Shown here piece after piece: positions 40,020 to 48,736 of a stretch of 64,000 nt of DNA; the first letter of the stretch is position 1; each line of letters begins with the position of its first letter. Origin of the DNA: Streptomyces fulvorobeus (lineage in GTDB: Bacteria; Actinomycetota; Actinomycetes; Streptomycetales; Streptomycetaceae); contig NZ_BLWC01000001.1 in NCBI RefSeq assembly GCF_013167895.1, positions 868,001 to 932,000 on the forward strand, in the 5' to 3' direction. The notes under the pieces are model-generated. The model was not told the origin of the DNA, made no database searches, and worked only from the letters and a program-made list of their open reading frames with translations. A program made the position numbers and the translations under genes.

Positions 40020-40466
40020 TCAAACTCCTCGCAGCAGGGCCCTGAGTCCGCGGTGCCCCGAGCGCATCATCAGGGCGTGGTTGGCGCGGAAGACGAGGCG
40101 TCCGGGTACGGCGACGCGCCGCATCAGCGCGCGGCGGACGACGACCTCCTGCTCGTACACCGCTCTGCTCCCGCCGGTGCGCGGAGCGACGGTCCAGCGG
40201 GCCCAGCCGTCCAGATCGCCGGTCATCTCCACTTCCAGTACCCCGGTGCGGGGGTCCCGGCGGGTTCGACGCAGGTCGACGACCAGCTCGTAGGGCAGGA
40301 AGGAGCGGAAGCGCGCGGTTCCGCTCGTGTCGTCGGCGGCGGTGACCGCGCGCACCTCGGGCCACCACCGCGGATACTCCTCGACGCGTTCGAGCGCGGT
40401 GTAGACGGTGGCGGGCGGTGCGGGCATTTCCCAGACGCTCGTGAAGCGGTAGTGACTCCAGTCCAT
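40020..40466 (-). CDS. SRPBCC family protein (polyketide cyclase/dehydrase-like)
   Basis: 148 residues. It has a START-like fold: YRFTSVWEMPAPPATVYTAL opens the domain, EEYPRWWPEVRAVTAADDT is the typical W-P segment, and a long C-terminal helix follows (RALMRRVAVPGRLVFRANHALMM). It probably binds a lipid or other hydrophobic ligand; no catalytic residue can be assigned. It lies between the two tRNA-Val(CAC) genes, alone in its transcription unit. Confidence 0.88.
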   Translation of the reverse strand: MDWSHYRFTSVWEMPAPPATVYTALERVEEYPRWWPEVRAVTAADDTSGTARFRSFLPYELVVDLRRTRRDPRTGVLEVEMTGDLDGWARWTVAPRTGGSRAVYEQEVVVRRALMRRVAVPGRLVFRANHALMMRSGHRGLRALLRGV

Positions 40467-40580
40467 GTATTCAAGTCTGCGCGCCGAGGCGCCTACTCAG
40501 TCGCACCCGCCGCGGAACATCCCGGGAACTGAGTATCCGAGCGCATGTACGAGGGTGTGGCAGGGGCCACACTCGCGTCC

Positions 40581-43030
40581 ATGAATCATCTGCCGCCACC
40601 CGCCGAGGAACTGGCGCTCCTCGACCGTGAACTGGTGCGGCTGGACGCCCGAAGGGTCCAGCTGCTGCACCGGCGTACCTGGCTGCTCGGTGTGCTGCAG
40701 CAGCCGGCCACCCCGCTCCCGCCCTTTCCCGCACACCCTGTGCCGCCGGCCGCCGGTCGCTACGCCGCCCCGCTGCGCCCCGGGGCCCCGGCCGGGCAGC
40801 CGCGCCCCGCAGTGCGCAGAACGTGCTGCTGTCCCTGGGCGGCCTGCTGCTGATCATCGCGGCGATCGCGTTCACCCTGGTCAGCTGGGGCGCCATGGGC
40901 ATCGGTGGCCGCTCCGCCGTGCTCGCGGCGGTGACGGCCGGCGCCCTCGTCGCGCCCGCCGTCCTGCTGAAGCGCGGTCTGTCCTCGACGGCCGAGTCGC
41001 TGGCCGCTCTCGCACTGGTGCTGACGGTGCTCGACGCGTACGCGCTGCACGCGGTGGCGGCGCCGGACACGGACGGTCTCGTCTTCGCGGCCGTCGCCTC
41101 CGGCGTACTGGCCGTGGGGTGGGCGGGATACGGGCTGGCCCTGCGCGGACTGCGCCTGCCGCTGCCGGCGGCCGTGGTGGCCGGTCAGCTGCCCCTGGTG
41201 CTGTGGGCGTGGGCGGCGGGGGCGCCCACGCTCGTCTTCGGGTGGGCGCTGCTGGTCACCGCTGCCGTGGACGGTGCGGTCGCGTTGTGGGGCAAGGGGC
41301 TCGCGGTGCGGGTCACCGCGGGCACCGGCGCGGCGGTGACCGGGCTGGTCGCGCTGGGGCTGGGGCTGCTGAAGTCGGTGTCGGCGGACGGGCCGCTGCC
41401 CGCGGTGTGGCCAGGGTGCCTGCTGCTCGCCGGAGCGGGAGTGGCGTGGGCCGGGGCCAGGTGGGCCCAGCGGGAGTTCGCACTGGCCACCGGCTGTCTG
41501 GCGGGGCTCGCCGCGGTGGCGGCGGTGGGCGGCGTGCTGCGGACGGCGGTGCCGCAGGACTGGTCGGTCGTGGCGTACCTGGTGTGCGCGGTGGTGCTCC
41601 TGGCCGCGCTGGGGGCCCGGGTCCCGGGCCACGCGGGGCGGGGCGCGCTGACGGCCGGCGGGATCGTGGTCGCGGGCGCGGTGCTCTGGGCACTTCCTCC
41701 GGTGGCCGCGGTGCTGCTGGGTCCGATGTCGCTGCTGACGGACGTGTGGTCGGGCGCCCCGGACGGAATCCGGGAGGCGATGGGGGCTACGGTGCCGTGG
41801 CCGGGCATGGCGGCCTCGCCTGTGGTGCTCGCGGTGGCGGCGGGTGTGCTGGGCGCGGCGTACAGGTACGGGCCCGCGCAGGCGCCCGGGGCGCCGGTCG
41901 CGGCCGGCACCGGGTGGCGCGACGGGGCGGCGGCCGGTGGCCTGTGCCTCGGCTGGGCCGCCCTGCTGGTCGTGCCGGCCGCGCTGGATGCCGGGTACGC
42001 GTCGGCGGTGCTCGTGGAGACGGTGCTGGTGGCCGTGGTGCTGGCGGTCGCGGTGCGTGGTCCGGCGGGTGTGGCGGTGACCGCGCTGGCGTGCGCCGTT
42101 GCCGGGGCGGCTGCGGTGGGTGTGCTGTCGCTGGCCTGGGAGGCGGCGACGTACGCGGTGTCCGGGGTGCTGCTGGCGCTGTTCGCGGGCGCGGCGGTCC
42201 GGTCGCGGATGACCTCGGTGCGGGCGGTGTCGGCCTGCGTCGCGGTGCTGTGCGGGATCGTGGTGACGTCCGCCGCGGCCACGTCGCTGGGTCTGGCGGC
42301 CCACGAGGGCGCACCCGTCCTGCTGGTGGTCCCGGCGGTGACCGTGCTGCTCGGGTTCCGGCTGCGGGGCGGCCCGGTGGGGTCGGCGGTCGAGCTCACG
42401 GGGGCGTTCGGCGCGGTGATCGCGGTGGCGTCGTCGGCGTCGGACGCGCCGTTCCTGGCCCTGGTGCTGGCGCTGTGCGGGGTGCTGGCGGCGGGTACCG
42501 CGGTGCGCCCGGAGCGCAGGCGGATCGCCGGGTACCTCTCGGCGGTGCTGTTCGTGGCGGCCACGTGGGTGCGGCTGGGCGCGTCCGGGGTGACGGTCCC
42601 CGAGGCGTACACGCTGCCGGTGACGGTTCCCGCCCTGGTGGTGGGTGTGCTGCGGCGGCGCCGTGATCCGGCGGCCTCCTCGTGGACGGCGTACGGTCCT
42701 GGCCTCGCGGCGACGCTGGTGCCGAGTCTCCTCGCGGCGTGGGCCGATCCGTACTGGGTGCGGCCGCTGCTGCTGGGGTGCGCGGCCCTGGGGATCACGT
42801 TGGCGGGGGCCCGGTTCCGGCTCCAGTCGCTGCTCCTGCTGGGCGGTACGGTGCTGGCGCTGGTCGCGCTGCACGAGCTGGCACCCTATGTGGTGCAGGT
42901 GGCCGGGACGCTGCCGCGCTGGCTTCCGCCCGCGCTGGCGGGGGTGCTGCTCCTGGTGGTGGGGGCCACCTACGAGCAGCGGTTGCGGGACGCCCGGCGC
43001 CTGCGGGAGGCCCTGGGCCGGATGCGGTGA
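40581..43030 (+). pseudogene. large polytopic membrane protein (SCO7613 C-terminal-like), frameshifted
   Basis: The N-terminal frame begins MNHLPPPAEELALLDRELVR, a short coiled-coil head, followed by a Pro/Ala linker. It then loses its frame near 40805-40808, where CCCC would need to be CCCCC for the sequence to continue into SAQNVLLSLGG. The continuation is about 735 residues of roughly twenty or more hydrophobic helices (LLLIIAAIAFTLVSWG and so on), ending with a short basic tail (LRDARRLREALGRMR). Corrected length is about 816. Proteins of this layout are common in Streptomyces, and from memory carry the SCO7613 C-terminal domain name; function unknown. The break may be a sequencing error. 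Confidence 0.82.
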
Positions 43031-43302
43031 CGTGGGCGGATTCGCGGTGGCCGTCGCTGTTGTCGAACTTCTCCCAGGGACGGGCGGCGAGCTTCCCGCC
43101 GCCCGTCCGCACGGCGGCGTACGCACCGAGGCGTGAGTGCCCCTGGAAGAGGATCAGGTCACCGGGGCGGGACACGGCCGCGGGAGCGCGCGCCGCGACA
43201 GCGCGGGTGGGAGCGGTGACCGCCCTCATGGATGACGCGCGGAAAAGGTGCGCCGCCGTCGGCGGAGAGAGGGCCGCGCGGCGGGCCCGGCCGGAGAACG
43301 CC
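43031..43302. other. intergenic region with coding-like minus-strand stretch
   Basis: No clear gene. The minus strand from about 43229 downwards reads as a frame with protein-like composition (PGDLILFQGHSRLGAYAAVR, then WEKFDNSDGHRESAHVTA). It has no recognisable family and runs antisense into the membrane protein gene. It may be a decayed gene remnant or chance. Confidence 0.35.
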
Positions 43303-43340
43303 AGAGGGCCCGTGAGACTTCTCAGTCTCACGGGCCCTCT
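43303..43340. terminator. terminator of second tRNA-Val (CAC)
   Basis: AGAGGGCCCGTGAGACT and its exact complement form a perfect 17-bp stem with a 4-base loop, 7 bp past the tRNA 3' end. Confidence 0.92.
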
Positions 43341-43347
43341 GCCCGGG

Positions 43348-43419
43348 TGGGCGATACTGGGTTCGAACCAGTGACCTCTTCGGTGTGAACGAAGCGCTCT
43401 CCCACTGAGCTAATCGCCC
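43348..43419 (-). tRNA. tRNA-Val (CAC), second copy
   Basis: 72 nt cloverleaf with the same acceptor, D and anticodon arms (loop TTCACAC) as the copy at 39.9 kb. The T loop ends C (TTCGAAC) instead of A. CCA is not encoded. It precedes a strong terminator. Confidence 0.95.
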
Positions 43420-43482
43420 GGGCACACGGCAAACATTACCCCATGTCACCGGCGCTCCGGGACCATCCGGAGCGGCCCGCGA

Positions 43483-43935
43483 TCACTGCGCGATCTCCCA
43501 CGGCATGGCGATGCCGAACTTCCACAGGTACACCGCGACCAGCACCGCGACGACCACGAGACCGACCGTGGTGAGTATGACGTTTCGCCTGCGCACCTTG
43601 GGATCGAGGGCCTTCTGGGCGGCCTCGGTGACCTTGCGCCTGGTCCAGCGCAGCACGAGCTGCGCCCAGACGAACTCGGTCGCCCAGATCGCCATGCCAC
43701 CGAAGATCACGAACCAGCCGGGACCCGGCAGCACCAGCATGGCGACGCCCGCCGCCACCACGGCGAGGCCGATGACGAACACCCCGACCTGCCAGCTCAT
43801 GTGCAGGGGTTTCGACGCCTTGATGAAGGACGGCGCCCGCGATCCCAGCTCCCGCCCGGCCCCCGCCGCACCCTCGTCGGCGGGCTGGGGGGCCTGCGCG
43901 GTGGCCCCTCTCCGCTCGTCACTCTCCGCATTCAT
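43483..43935 (-). CDS. PGPGW-motif membrane protein (TIGR02611 family)
   Basis: 150 residues from ATG 43935. The hallmark VLPGPGWFVIFGGMAIWATE (PGPGW motif) lies between two hydrophobic segments (VGVFVIGLAVVAAGVAMLV and the following). A basic amphipathic region (RWTRRKVTEAAQKAL) and a third helix (VILTTVGLVVVAVLVAVYLW) follow. This small family is widespread in actinobacteria and has no known function. It diverges from ssgB. Confidence 0.9.
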   Translation of the reverse strand: MNAESDERRGATAQAPQPADEGAAGAGRELGSRAPSFIKASKPLHMSWQVGVFVIGLAVVAAGVAMLVLPGPGWFVIFGGMAIWATEFVWAQLVLRWTRRKVTEAAQKALDPKVRRRNVILTTVGLVVVAVLVAVYLWKFGIAMPWEIAQ

Positions 43936-44125
43936 GGTCACCAACCTACCTGAACGGTCTCCGTCACCGGAATGGCCGCATAACGCGAAGTCACACACGC
44001 CCGTACGAGGGACCCGAAGGGCCACAAATGGGTCAGAGGGGTTTACAACGCCACCGTAGGTGGCATGTCGATTTCGCCGACGTGCGAATCCCCGAGCGCA
44101 CACTGAGCGAAAGGCCCTGGCGCTT

Positions 44126-44539
44126 ATGAACACCACGGTCAGCTGCGAGCTGCACCTGCGCCTCGTTGTGTCGAGCGAGTCCTCACTGCCTGTACCCGCG
44201 GGCCTGCGGTATGACACGGCCGATCCCTATGCCGTGCACGCCACCTTCCACACCGGAGCGGAGGAGACGGTCGAATGGGTATTCGCCCGCGACCTCCTTG
44301 CCGAGGGGCTGCACAGGCCCACCGGCACCGGAGACGTCCGCGTCTGGCCATCACGTAGTCACGGCCAGGGCGTCGCCTGTATCGCGCTGAGCTCCCCAGA
44401 GGGCGAGGCCCTGCTCGAAGCCCCGGCGAGGGCCCTGGAGTCGTTCCTGAAGAGGACCGACGCCGCGGTTCCGCCGGGCACCGAGCATCGCCACTTCGAC
44501 CTCGACACGGAGCTCTCGCACATCCTGGCCGAGAGCTGA
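44126..44539 (+). CDS. ssgB: sporulation-specific cell division activator SsgB
   Basis: 137 residues. The whole sequence (MNTTVSCELHLRLVVSSESS through DLDTELSHILAES) is recognised as SsgB, the most conserved SALP. SsgB, positioned by SsgA, recruits FtsZ to mark sporulation septa in aerial hyphae. One base before the start region, GCCACC-GTA-GGTGGC (44050-44064) is a small palindrome about 62 bp before the ATG. In S. coelicolor ssgB has been reported to depend on the stress sigma factor SigH; a clear SigH promoter is not certain here. A 22-residue longer in-frame start at 44060 is unlikely, given the family N-terminus. Confidence 0.97.
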   Translation: MNTTVSCELHLRLVVSSESSLPVPAGLRYDTADPYAVHATFHTGAEETVEWVFARDLLAEGLHRPTGTGDVRVWPSRSHGQGVACIALSSPEGEALLEAPARALESFLKRTDAAVPPGTEHRHFDLDTELSHILAES

Positions 44540-44559
44540 GCCAGGCCGAGAGCCGCGGA

Positions 44560-44586
44560 ACGCCGTCCGACTCGGGGCGACGGCGT
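44560..44586 (+). terminator. first hairpin after ssgB
   Basis: ACGCCGTC pairs with GACGGCGT (8 bp, 11-base loop), 20 bp after the ssgB stop. Confidence 0.55.
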
Positions 44587-44613
44587 CACGTGGACAACCT
44601 CATAGGGCACATA

Positions 44614-44655
44614 CCGGCGCCGTCACCGCGGAATCCACCGCGGTGACGGCGCCGG
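44614..44655. terminator. very strong GC-rich hairpin downstream of ssgB
   Basis: CCGGCGCCGTCACCGCGG and its exact complement form an 18-bp perfect stem with a 6-base loop (AATCCA). It is likely the main ssgB terminator, isolating it from the CGNR gene. Confidence 0.85.
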
Positions 44656-44923
44656 CGCACGTCCGGGCCGCGCCCCGCAGGCCGCCGTCCTCCGAGCCGC
44701 CTCGGCCACCGGTCCCGGACCGGCACTTCCCGCCCCCGGCCCTCGCCTCCACCCGCGAAGCACCCGGCGCGGCCGCCACCGGGGCCGCCAGGGGCCGCGG
44801 GACCGCCCGGCTGATCCACTTGGTCGCCGCGACGTCCCCGGGCCCGCTCCGGCCGGATGGGCCCTTCGTGAGCCAGTAGAGTCAGCGGCGGGCGCCCGCC
44901 CGCCGGATTCCAGGGAGCGAAGC
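44656..44923. other. non-coding spacer before the CGNR gene
   Basis: Together with the two hairpins this fills the 384 bp between ssgB and the CGNR gene. It is Pro/Arg-coding-like in all frames with no support for a gene. AGGGAG just before 44924 is the next gene's ribosome site. Confidence 0.5.
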
Positions 44924-45496
44924 GTGCTGATCCCACACGACACCCGGATCGCCCTCGACACGGTGGTCGATCTGGTGAACACCGCGCCGGAGTCCGAGCT
45001 GCCGGAGAGCGAGCGGACGGACGGCCTCCCCGACGTGGAGGCGCTCTACGACTTCGCGGAGCGGCACCTCATCAGCGGTGTCGCCCGGCTCGCCGAGAAG
45101 GACCTGCGGGCCGTGCGGGCCGTACGCGCCAGGTTCGCGGAGATCTTCGCCGCGCCCGACGCCCGCGCCGCGGCCGATCTCATCAACCGGCTGGTGGCCG
45201 CGGCCGGAACCACCCCGCAGCTCACCGACCACGACGGTTACGACTGGCACGTCCACTACTTCGCCCCGGGCGCCTCGATCGCCGACCACCTCGCCGCCGA
45301 CTGCGGCATGGCCCTCGCCTTCATCGTCGTGACGGGCGAGCAGGAACGGCTGCGGCGGTGCGAGGCACCGGACTGCCGGCACGCCTTCGTCGACCTGTCC
45401 CGCAACCGTTCACGGCGCTACTGCTCCAGCCGCACCTGCGGCAACCGGCTCCACGTCGCCGCGTACCGGGCCCGGCGCAAGGAAGCCGCCCGCTGA
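44924..45496 (+). CDS. CGNR zinc finger / ABATE domain protein
   Basis: 190 residues, GTG start after AGGGAGCGAAGC. The N-terminal ABATE domain (about 1-130, ALDTVVDLVNTAP and AVRAVRARFAEIFAAP) precedes a CGNR zinc finger: CEAPDCRHAF, then YCSSRTCGNRLHVAAYR with its CGNR signature and a basic end. Such proteins are thought to be ligand-responsive transcription regulators; the target is unknown. Monocistronic. Confidence 0.92.
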   Translation: MLIPHDTRIALDTVVDLVNTAPESELPESERTDGLPDVEALYDFAERHLISGVARLAEKDLRAVRAVRARFAEIFAAPDARAAADLINRLVAAAGTTPQLTDHDGYDWHVHYFAPGASIADHLAADCGMALAFIVVTGEQERLRRCEAPDCRHAFVDLSRNRSRRYCSSRTCGNRLHVAAYRARRKEAAR

Positions 45497-45560
45497 CCCG
45501 CCCGGCCCGGGTCGCCGCGTGCGGGGCCGCCCTCCCCGGCACGGGGTGCCGCGCCGGTGC

Positions 45561-45716
45561 TCACAGCAGGAACAGGTCGTGCAACGCGGCCATCAGCAGC
45601 AGGCTCCCGATCACCGTGAGGAAGATCATCAAGGGCGGCTGGGAAAGAGCGAAGAGGCAGCCACGCGGCTCTTCGGCGGGGGGTGCGGGGGCTTCGCCCC
45701 GGGATGTGTCCACCAT
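45561..45716 (-). CDS. small membrane protein, 51 residues
   Basis: The frame runs ATG 45716 to TGA 45563-45561. The N-terminus is polar and Pro-rich (MVDTSRGEAPAPPAEEPRG), and the C-terminal ~30 residues form one membrane helix (PPLMIFLTVIGSLLLMAALH then DLFLL). The codon third-position GC is as high as in neighbours, and the polar/hydrophobic layout is that of a real small membrane protein rather than a random frame. No strong ribosome site is seen. It lies between the CGNR gene and a membrane protein gene. Function unknown. Confidence 0.62.
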   Translation of the reverse strand: MVDTSRGEAPAPPAEEPRGCLFALSQPPLMIFLTVIGSLLLMAALHDLFLL

Positions 45717-45878
45717 CTCGGGCGATCATGGCGTAGTCGACCACCGGTTGGCGATCAACACACTTTTTCGAAAAGGGAGTTCAGCCCTCCCGTGGCCGGT
45801 ATGAATCGCTCCGGTGTCCGATCCGCCATCAGGCTTTCGGGACCTCGGGATCGCGGGGACCCGTTTCCCCGCCCGGCC

Positions 45879-46328
45879 TCAGAGACCGTGCTTCTTCAGG
45901 ATGGCCTCGATGTCGCTGAAGTCGTCGGCCGGGGCCGCGGCCCGCTCCTTCCCCGGCTTCGGGCGGGGCAGCCCGGCCGGGCTGCCCGTGGCCGGCGGAG
46001 GCGCCGGGGCGGCGGGCGCCACGTTGCCCTTCCGTGCCGCGCGGGCGGCCTTGCGGTCCACTCGGGTGGTACCGCGCCGGCGTTCCACCGCTCGCGTCGT
46101 CATGAAGAGCAGCCAGGACAGTCCGAGCACTCCGAAGCCGAGCCAGACGCTCGGCCTGAAGGCGATGCCGGACACCCACTCGACGACTCCGGTCATCACC
46201 AGGCCGACCGGAATCAACGAGTACGCGGCGATCCGGGTGGCGGCGAGGAACCGTTTGCGGTAGGCGGTGACCGCGGCGATGCCCAGGCCCGCCGCCGAAG
46301 CCGCTGAACAGATGGTCTCGGCAAGCAT
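45879..46328 (-). CDS. conserved membrane protein, unknown function
   Basis: 149 residues from ATG 46328, which follows GGAGG. Three hydrophobic helices (ETICSAASAAGLGIAAVTAY, IAAYSLIPVGLVMTGVVEWV, SVWLGFGVLGLSWLLFMTT) are followed by a long cytoplasmic tail of Lys/Arg/Ala/Pro. It ends in a short acidic helix DFSDIEAILKKHGL, which looks like a binding peptide. A 21-residue longer frame start is possible. Such proteins are sometimes mislabelled cellulose synthase; I see no glycosyltransferase motif. Confidence 0.82.
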   Translation of the reverse strand: MLAETICSAASAAGLGIAAVTAYRKRFLAATRIAAYSLIPVGLVMTGVVEWVSGIAFRPSVWLGFGVLGLSWLLFMTTRAVERRRGTTRVDRKAARAARKGNVAPAAPAPPPATGSPAGLPRPKPGKERAAAPADDFSDIEAILKKHGL

Positions 46329-46482
46329 CAGGGCCTCCAGGGCGTGGGAAACGTCCCTTCCATCCTGCACCGTCACCCGTGCCGGGGCCACGACCCCGTT
46401 CCACCCTCAGGGACATCTCAGGGCCGCGCTCCTCCCCAGGTCCCGATTGGGAAGCTCCCTTCCGGCCTGAAAGACTGATTTC

Positions 46483-46998
46483 ATGAGCGAAACCACACCC
46501 CCGGCCCCGGTCGTCCTCGACATCTGGTGCGACCTCCAGTGCCCCGACTGCCACCAGGCCCTCACCGACGTACACGCGCTGCGCGCCCGGTACGGCGACC
46601 GGCTGGACGTACGCCTGCGGCACTTCCCCCTGGAGAGGCACAAGCACGCCTACGCCGCCGCGCAGGCCGCCGAGGAGGCGTACGCGCAGGGCGTGGGCTG
46701 GCCGTACGCCGAGGCCCTGCTCGCCCGTACCGCGGACCTGGCCCGCGCGGGCGAGTCGGTGCTCCTCGACGTGGCACGGGAACTCGGCCTGGACGCCGAG
46801 GAGTTCGACACGGCCCTGATCGACGGCCGGCACCTCCTGATCGTCGACGCCGACCAGGCCGAGGGCAAGGCCATCGGCGTGACCGGGACTCCCACGTACG
46901 TGATCGGCGACGAGCGGCTCGACGGCGGAAAGAGCCAGGAGGGGCTGCGCGCGCGGATCGAGGAGATCGCCGACCGGCTGGTCGCCGCGCGGGGCTGA
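46483..46998 (+). CDS. DsbA family thioredoxin-fold oxidoreductase
   Basis: 171 residues. VVLDIWCDLQCPDCHQALTD carries the active-site CPDC near residues 20-23, LRHFPLERHKHAYAAAQAA is the helical insert start, and the cis-Pro loop is GVTGTPTYVIGD. No signal peptide or membrane helix is visible, so it is cytoplasmic, unlike exported DsbA proteins that pair with VKOR. Related to FrnE-like/2-hydroxychromene isomerase-type proteins. Convergent with the GNAT gene. Confidence 0.9.
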   Translation: MSETTPPAPVVLDIWCDLQCPDCHQALTDVHALRARYGDRLDVRLRHFPLERHKHAYAAAQAAEEAYAQGVGWPYAEALLARTADLARAGESVLLDVARELGLDAEEFDTALIDGRHLLIVDADQAEGKAIGVTGTPTYVIGDERLDGGKSQEGLRARIEEIADRLVAARG

Positions 46999-47028
46999 CC
47001 GGAACCGCAGGGGACGAGGCCGGGCCGG

Positions 47029-47865
47029 TTACAGTGGCTTGGCCAGGTTGTGGTTGGTCGTCTCGTAGCCCAGGGACTCGTACAGCCGGAGCGCCGGGGT
47101 GTTGGCCGCGAAGACGTGCAGCCCGAGACGGTCCACGCCGGCGGCCAGCGCCATTCCCTCGGCCTCCAGCATCAGCGCACGGCCGTAGCCGCGCCCCCTG
47201 AACTCCTCGCGCACCTCGACGTCGTAGACCCAGCCCGTCCACTCCCCGGGGGTCTTCTCGTGCCGTGCCACCCAGATATGGCCGACCGCTTCCCCGTCGT
47301 GGAGCAGTACGTGCAGCCGGACGCCCTGGGAGGCCGGTCCGTCGGGCAGCAGCCGGGCATGGTCGGCCTCGGACTTGCGCAGGGCCTGGTCCGCGGGGAC
47401 TCCGCGGTCGATCCAGTCCTGGGCGTAGGCCGTGACGGCGGTGGTCTCCCACTGCCTGAACTCGTCATCGGACAACGGGCGTGCGACGAGCCCGCCGGGC
47501 AGTTCGGGAGGGGCCTGCGGCAGTGACTTGACCATGTTGCGGCTGCGCTCCGTGTAGCCGAGCGCGGCCGCGAGCCGCTGGGCGCCCTCGTCGTCGGCGG
47601 GGATCTCCACGCGGACCTGTACGCAGCCCCACCCCCTGAGCACTTCCTCGGCGGCGAGCACGGCGATGGTGCCGCGGCCCCGTCTGCGCTGCGAGGCGTC
47701 GATGCGCAGCGAGCGGAGCACTCCTGCCGCCGCTCCGAACGCCGGGTCGGTGGCGATCACGACCGCGCCGACGGGGCGCCCGTTGTCGCACACGTCGTAG
47801 GCGCGCTCCCGTGCGCCGTCGGCGCCTTGCTTGCTCGGCCCGCTCGGCCGCAGGGTGGTGGTCAT
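47029..47865 (-). CDS. GNAT N-acetyltransferase with two GNAT domains
   Basis: 278 residues from ATG 47865 (a GTG/ATG 5 codons upstream is an alternative). Tandem GNAT domains: the first has LRIDASQRRRGRGTIAVLAA with the R-x-x-G-x-G acetyl-CoA loop, and the second has VYDVEVREEFRGRGYGRALM followed by NTPALRLYESLGYE. The double-GNAT plan is that of mycothiol synthase MshD; however, mshD normally lies elsewhere and motif details do not prove it, so the substrate is open. Confidence 0.88.
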   Translation of the reverse strand: MTTTLRPSGPSKQGADGARERAYDVCDNGRPVGAVVIATDPAFGAAAGVLRSLRIDASQRRRGRGTIAVLAAEEVLRGWGCVQVRVEIPADDEGAQRLAAALGYTERSRNMVKSLPQAPPELPGGLVARPLSDDEFRQWETTAVTAYAQDWIDRGVPADQALRKSEADHARLLPDGPASQGVRLHVLLHDGEAVGHIWVARHEKTPGEWTGWVYDVEVREEFRGRGYGRALMLEAEGMALAAGVDRLGLHVFAANTPALRLYESLGYETTNHNLAKPL

Positions 47866-47914
47866 CAGACGATGTTCCACCGCGCACGGCGGCCCGTCAC
47901 CCGTTTTCGCACCT

Positions 47915-48736
47915 TCAGGGGTCGAGGTCGTCGCCCGCTCGCTCGTCGAAGACGCGCATGGCCTTCGCGGTCACCGGTCCGGGGGCGCCGGGGAGTTCCC
48001 GCGCGTCGACGCGGTGAACGGCCTGGACGTCACGGGTGGTGGAGGTCAGGAAGATCTCCTCCGCGTGCTCCAGCACCTCGGGCGACAGCTCGGTCTCCCG
48101 CGCCCCGGTCCACTCCACGGCCAGGGCGCGGGTGATCCCGGCGAGACACCCCGAGGCGAGCGGCGGGGTGTGGATCTCTCCGTCCAGGACCACGAACACG
48201 TTCGATCCCGTGCCCTCGCAGAGCTGCCCCACCGTGTTGGCGAAGAGCGCCTCGGAGGCCCCCTGGCCGTGGGCGCGGGCGAGTGCCACGACGTTCTCCG
48301 CGTACGAGGTGGTCTTGAGCCCGGCGACCGCACTGCGTTCGTTGCGCGTCCAGGGCACGGTGATCACGGCCGTGGAGTCCGGGCGGCGGCTCACCTCGCC
48401 CAGGGCGACGACGAGTCCGGGCGCGTTGTCGCCGCGGTCCGAACCGAGCGGGGAGATCCCTCCGGTGTACGTGATGCGCAGCCGGCCGAGCGGCAGGGGC
48501 GTGGCGTCGGTCACCGTCCGGGCGGCACGGCGGATCTCGTCGTGGTCCGGGTCGGGGAGGCCGAGGCCCCTGGCCGACCGGGTCAGCCGCTCCAGGTGCC
48601 GGGTGAGGGCGAAGGGGCGGCCCTGGACGGTCTTGACCGTCTCGAACACGCCGTCCCCGACGGTGAGCCCGTGGTCGAGCACGGACACCCGTGCGTCGTC
48701 GGCGTCGTGCAGTTCGCCGTTGACCCAGATCATCAT
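47915..48736 (-). CDS. pabC: aminotransferase class IV (aminodeoxychorismate lyase-like, PabC)
   Basis: 273 residues. Fold-type IV PLP enzyme. VLDHGLTVGDGVFETVKTV is the N-terminal signature, the PLP lysine is in AGLKTTSYAENVV, and EALFANTVGQLCEGTGSNVF is the phosphate-binding region. It lies directly after the PabB-like gene and its start overlaps that gene's stop by 4 bp, so it most likely makes p-aminobenzoate from aminodeoxychorismate. The glutaminase subunit PabA is not next to it. Confidence 0.88.
   Translation of the reverse strand: MMIWVNGELHDADDARVSVLDHGLTVGDGVFETVKTVQGRPFALTRHLERLTRSARGLGLPDPDHDEIRRAARTVTDATPLPLGRLRITYTGGISPLGSDRGDNAPGLVVALGEVSRRPDSTAVITVPWTRNERSAVAGLKTTSYAENVVALARAHGQGASEALFANTVGQLCEGTGSNVFVVLDGEIHTPPLASGCLAGITRALAVEWTGARETELSPEVLEHAEEIFLTSTTRDVQAVHRVDARELPGAPGPVTAKAMRVFDERAGDDLDP

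Noticed and set aside
45519..46307. 262-codon plus-strand frame opposite two membrane protein genes
   Set aside because: It is a shadow of the minus-strand genes with no ribosome site and no recognisable domain.
47029..47865. Mycothiol synthase MshD
   Set aside because: The tandem GNAT plan fits, but nothing specific for the substrate can be seen; left as a general acetyltransferase.
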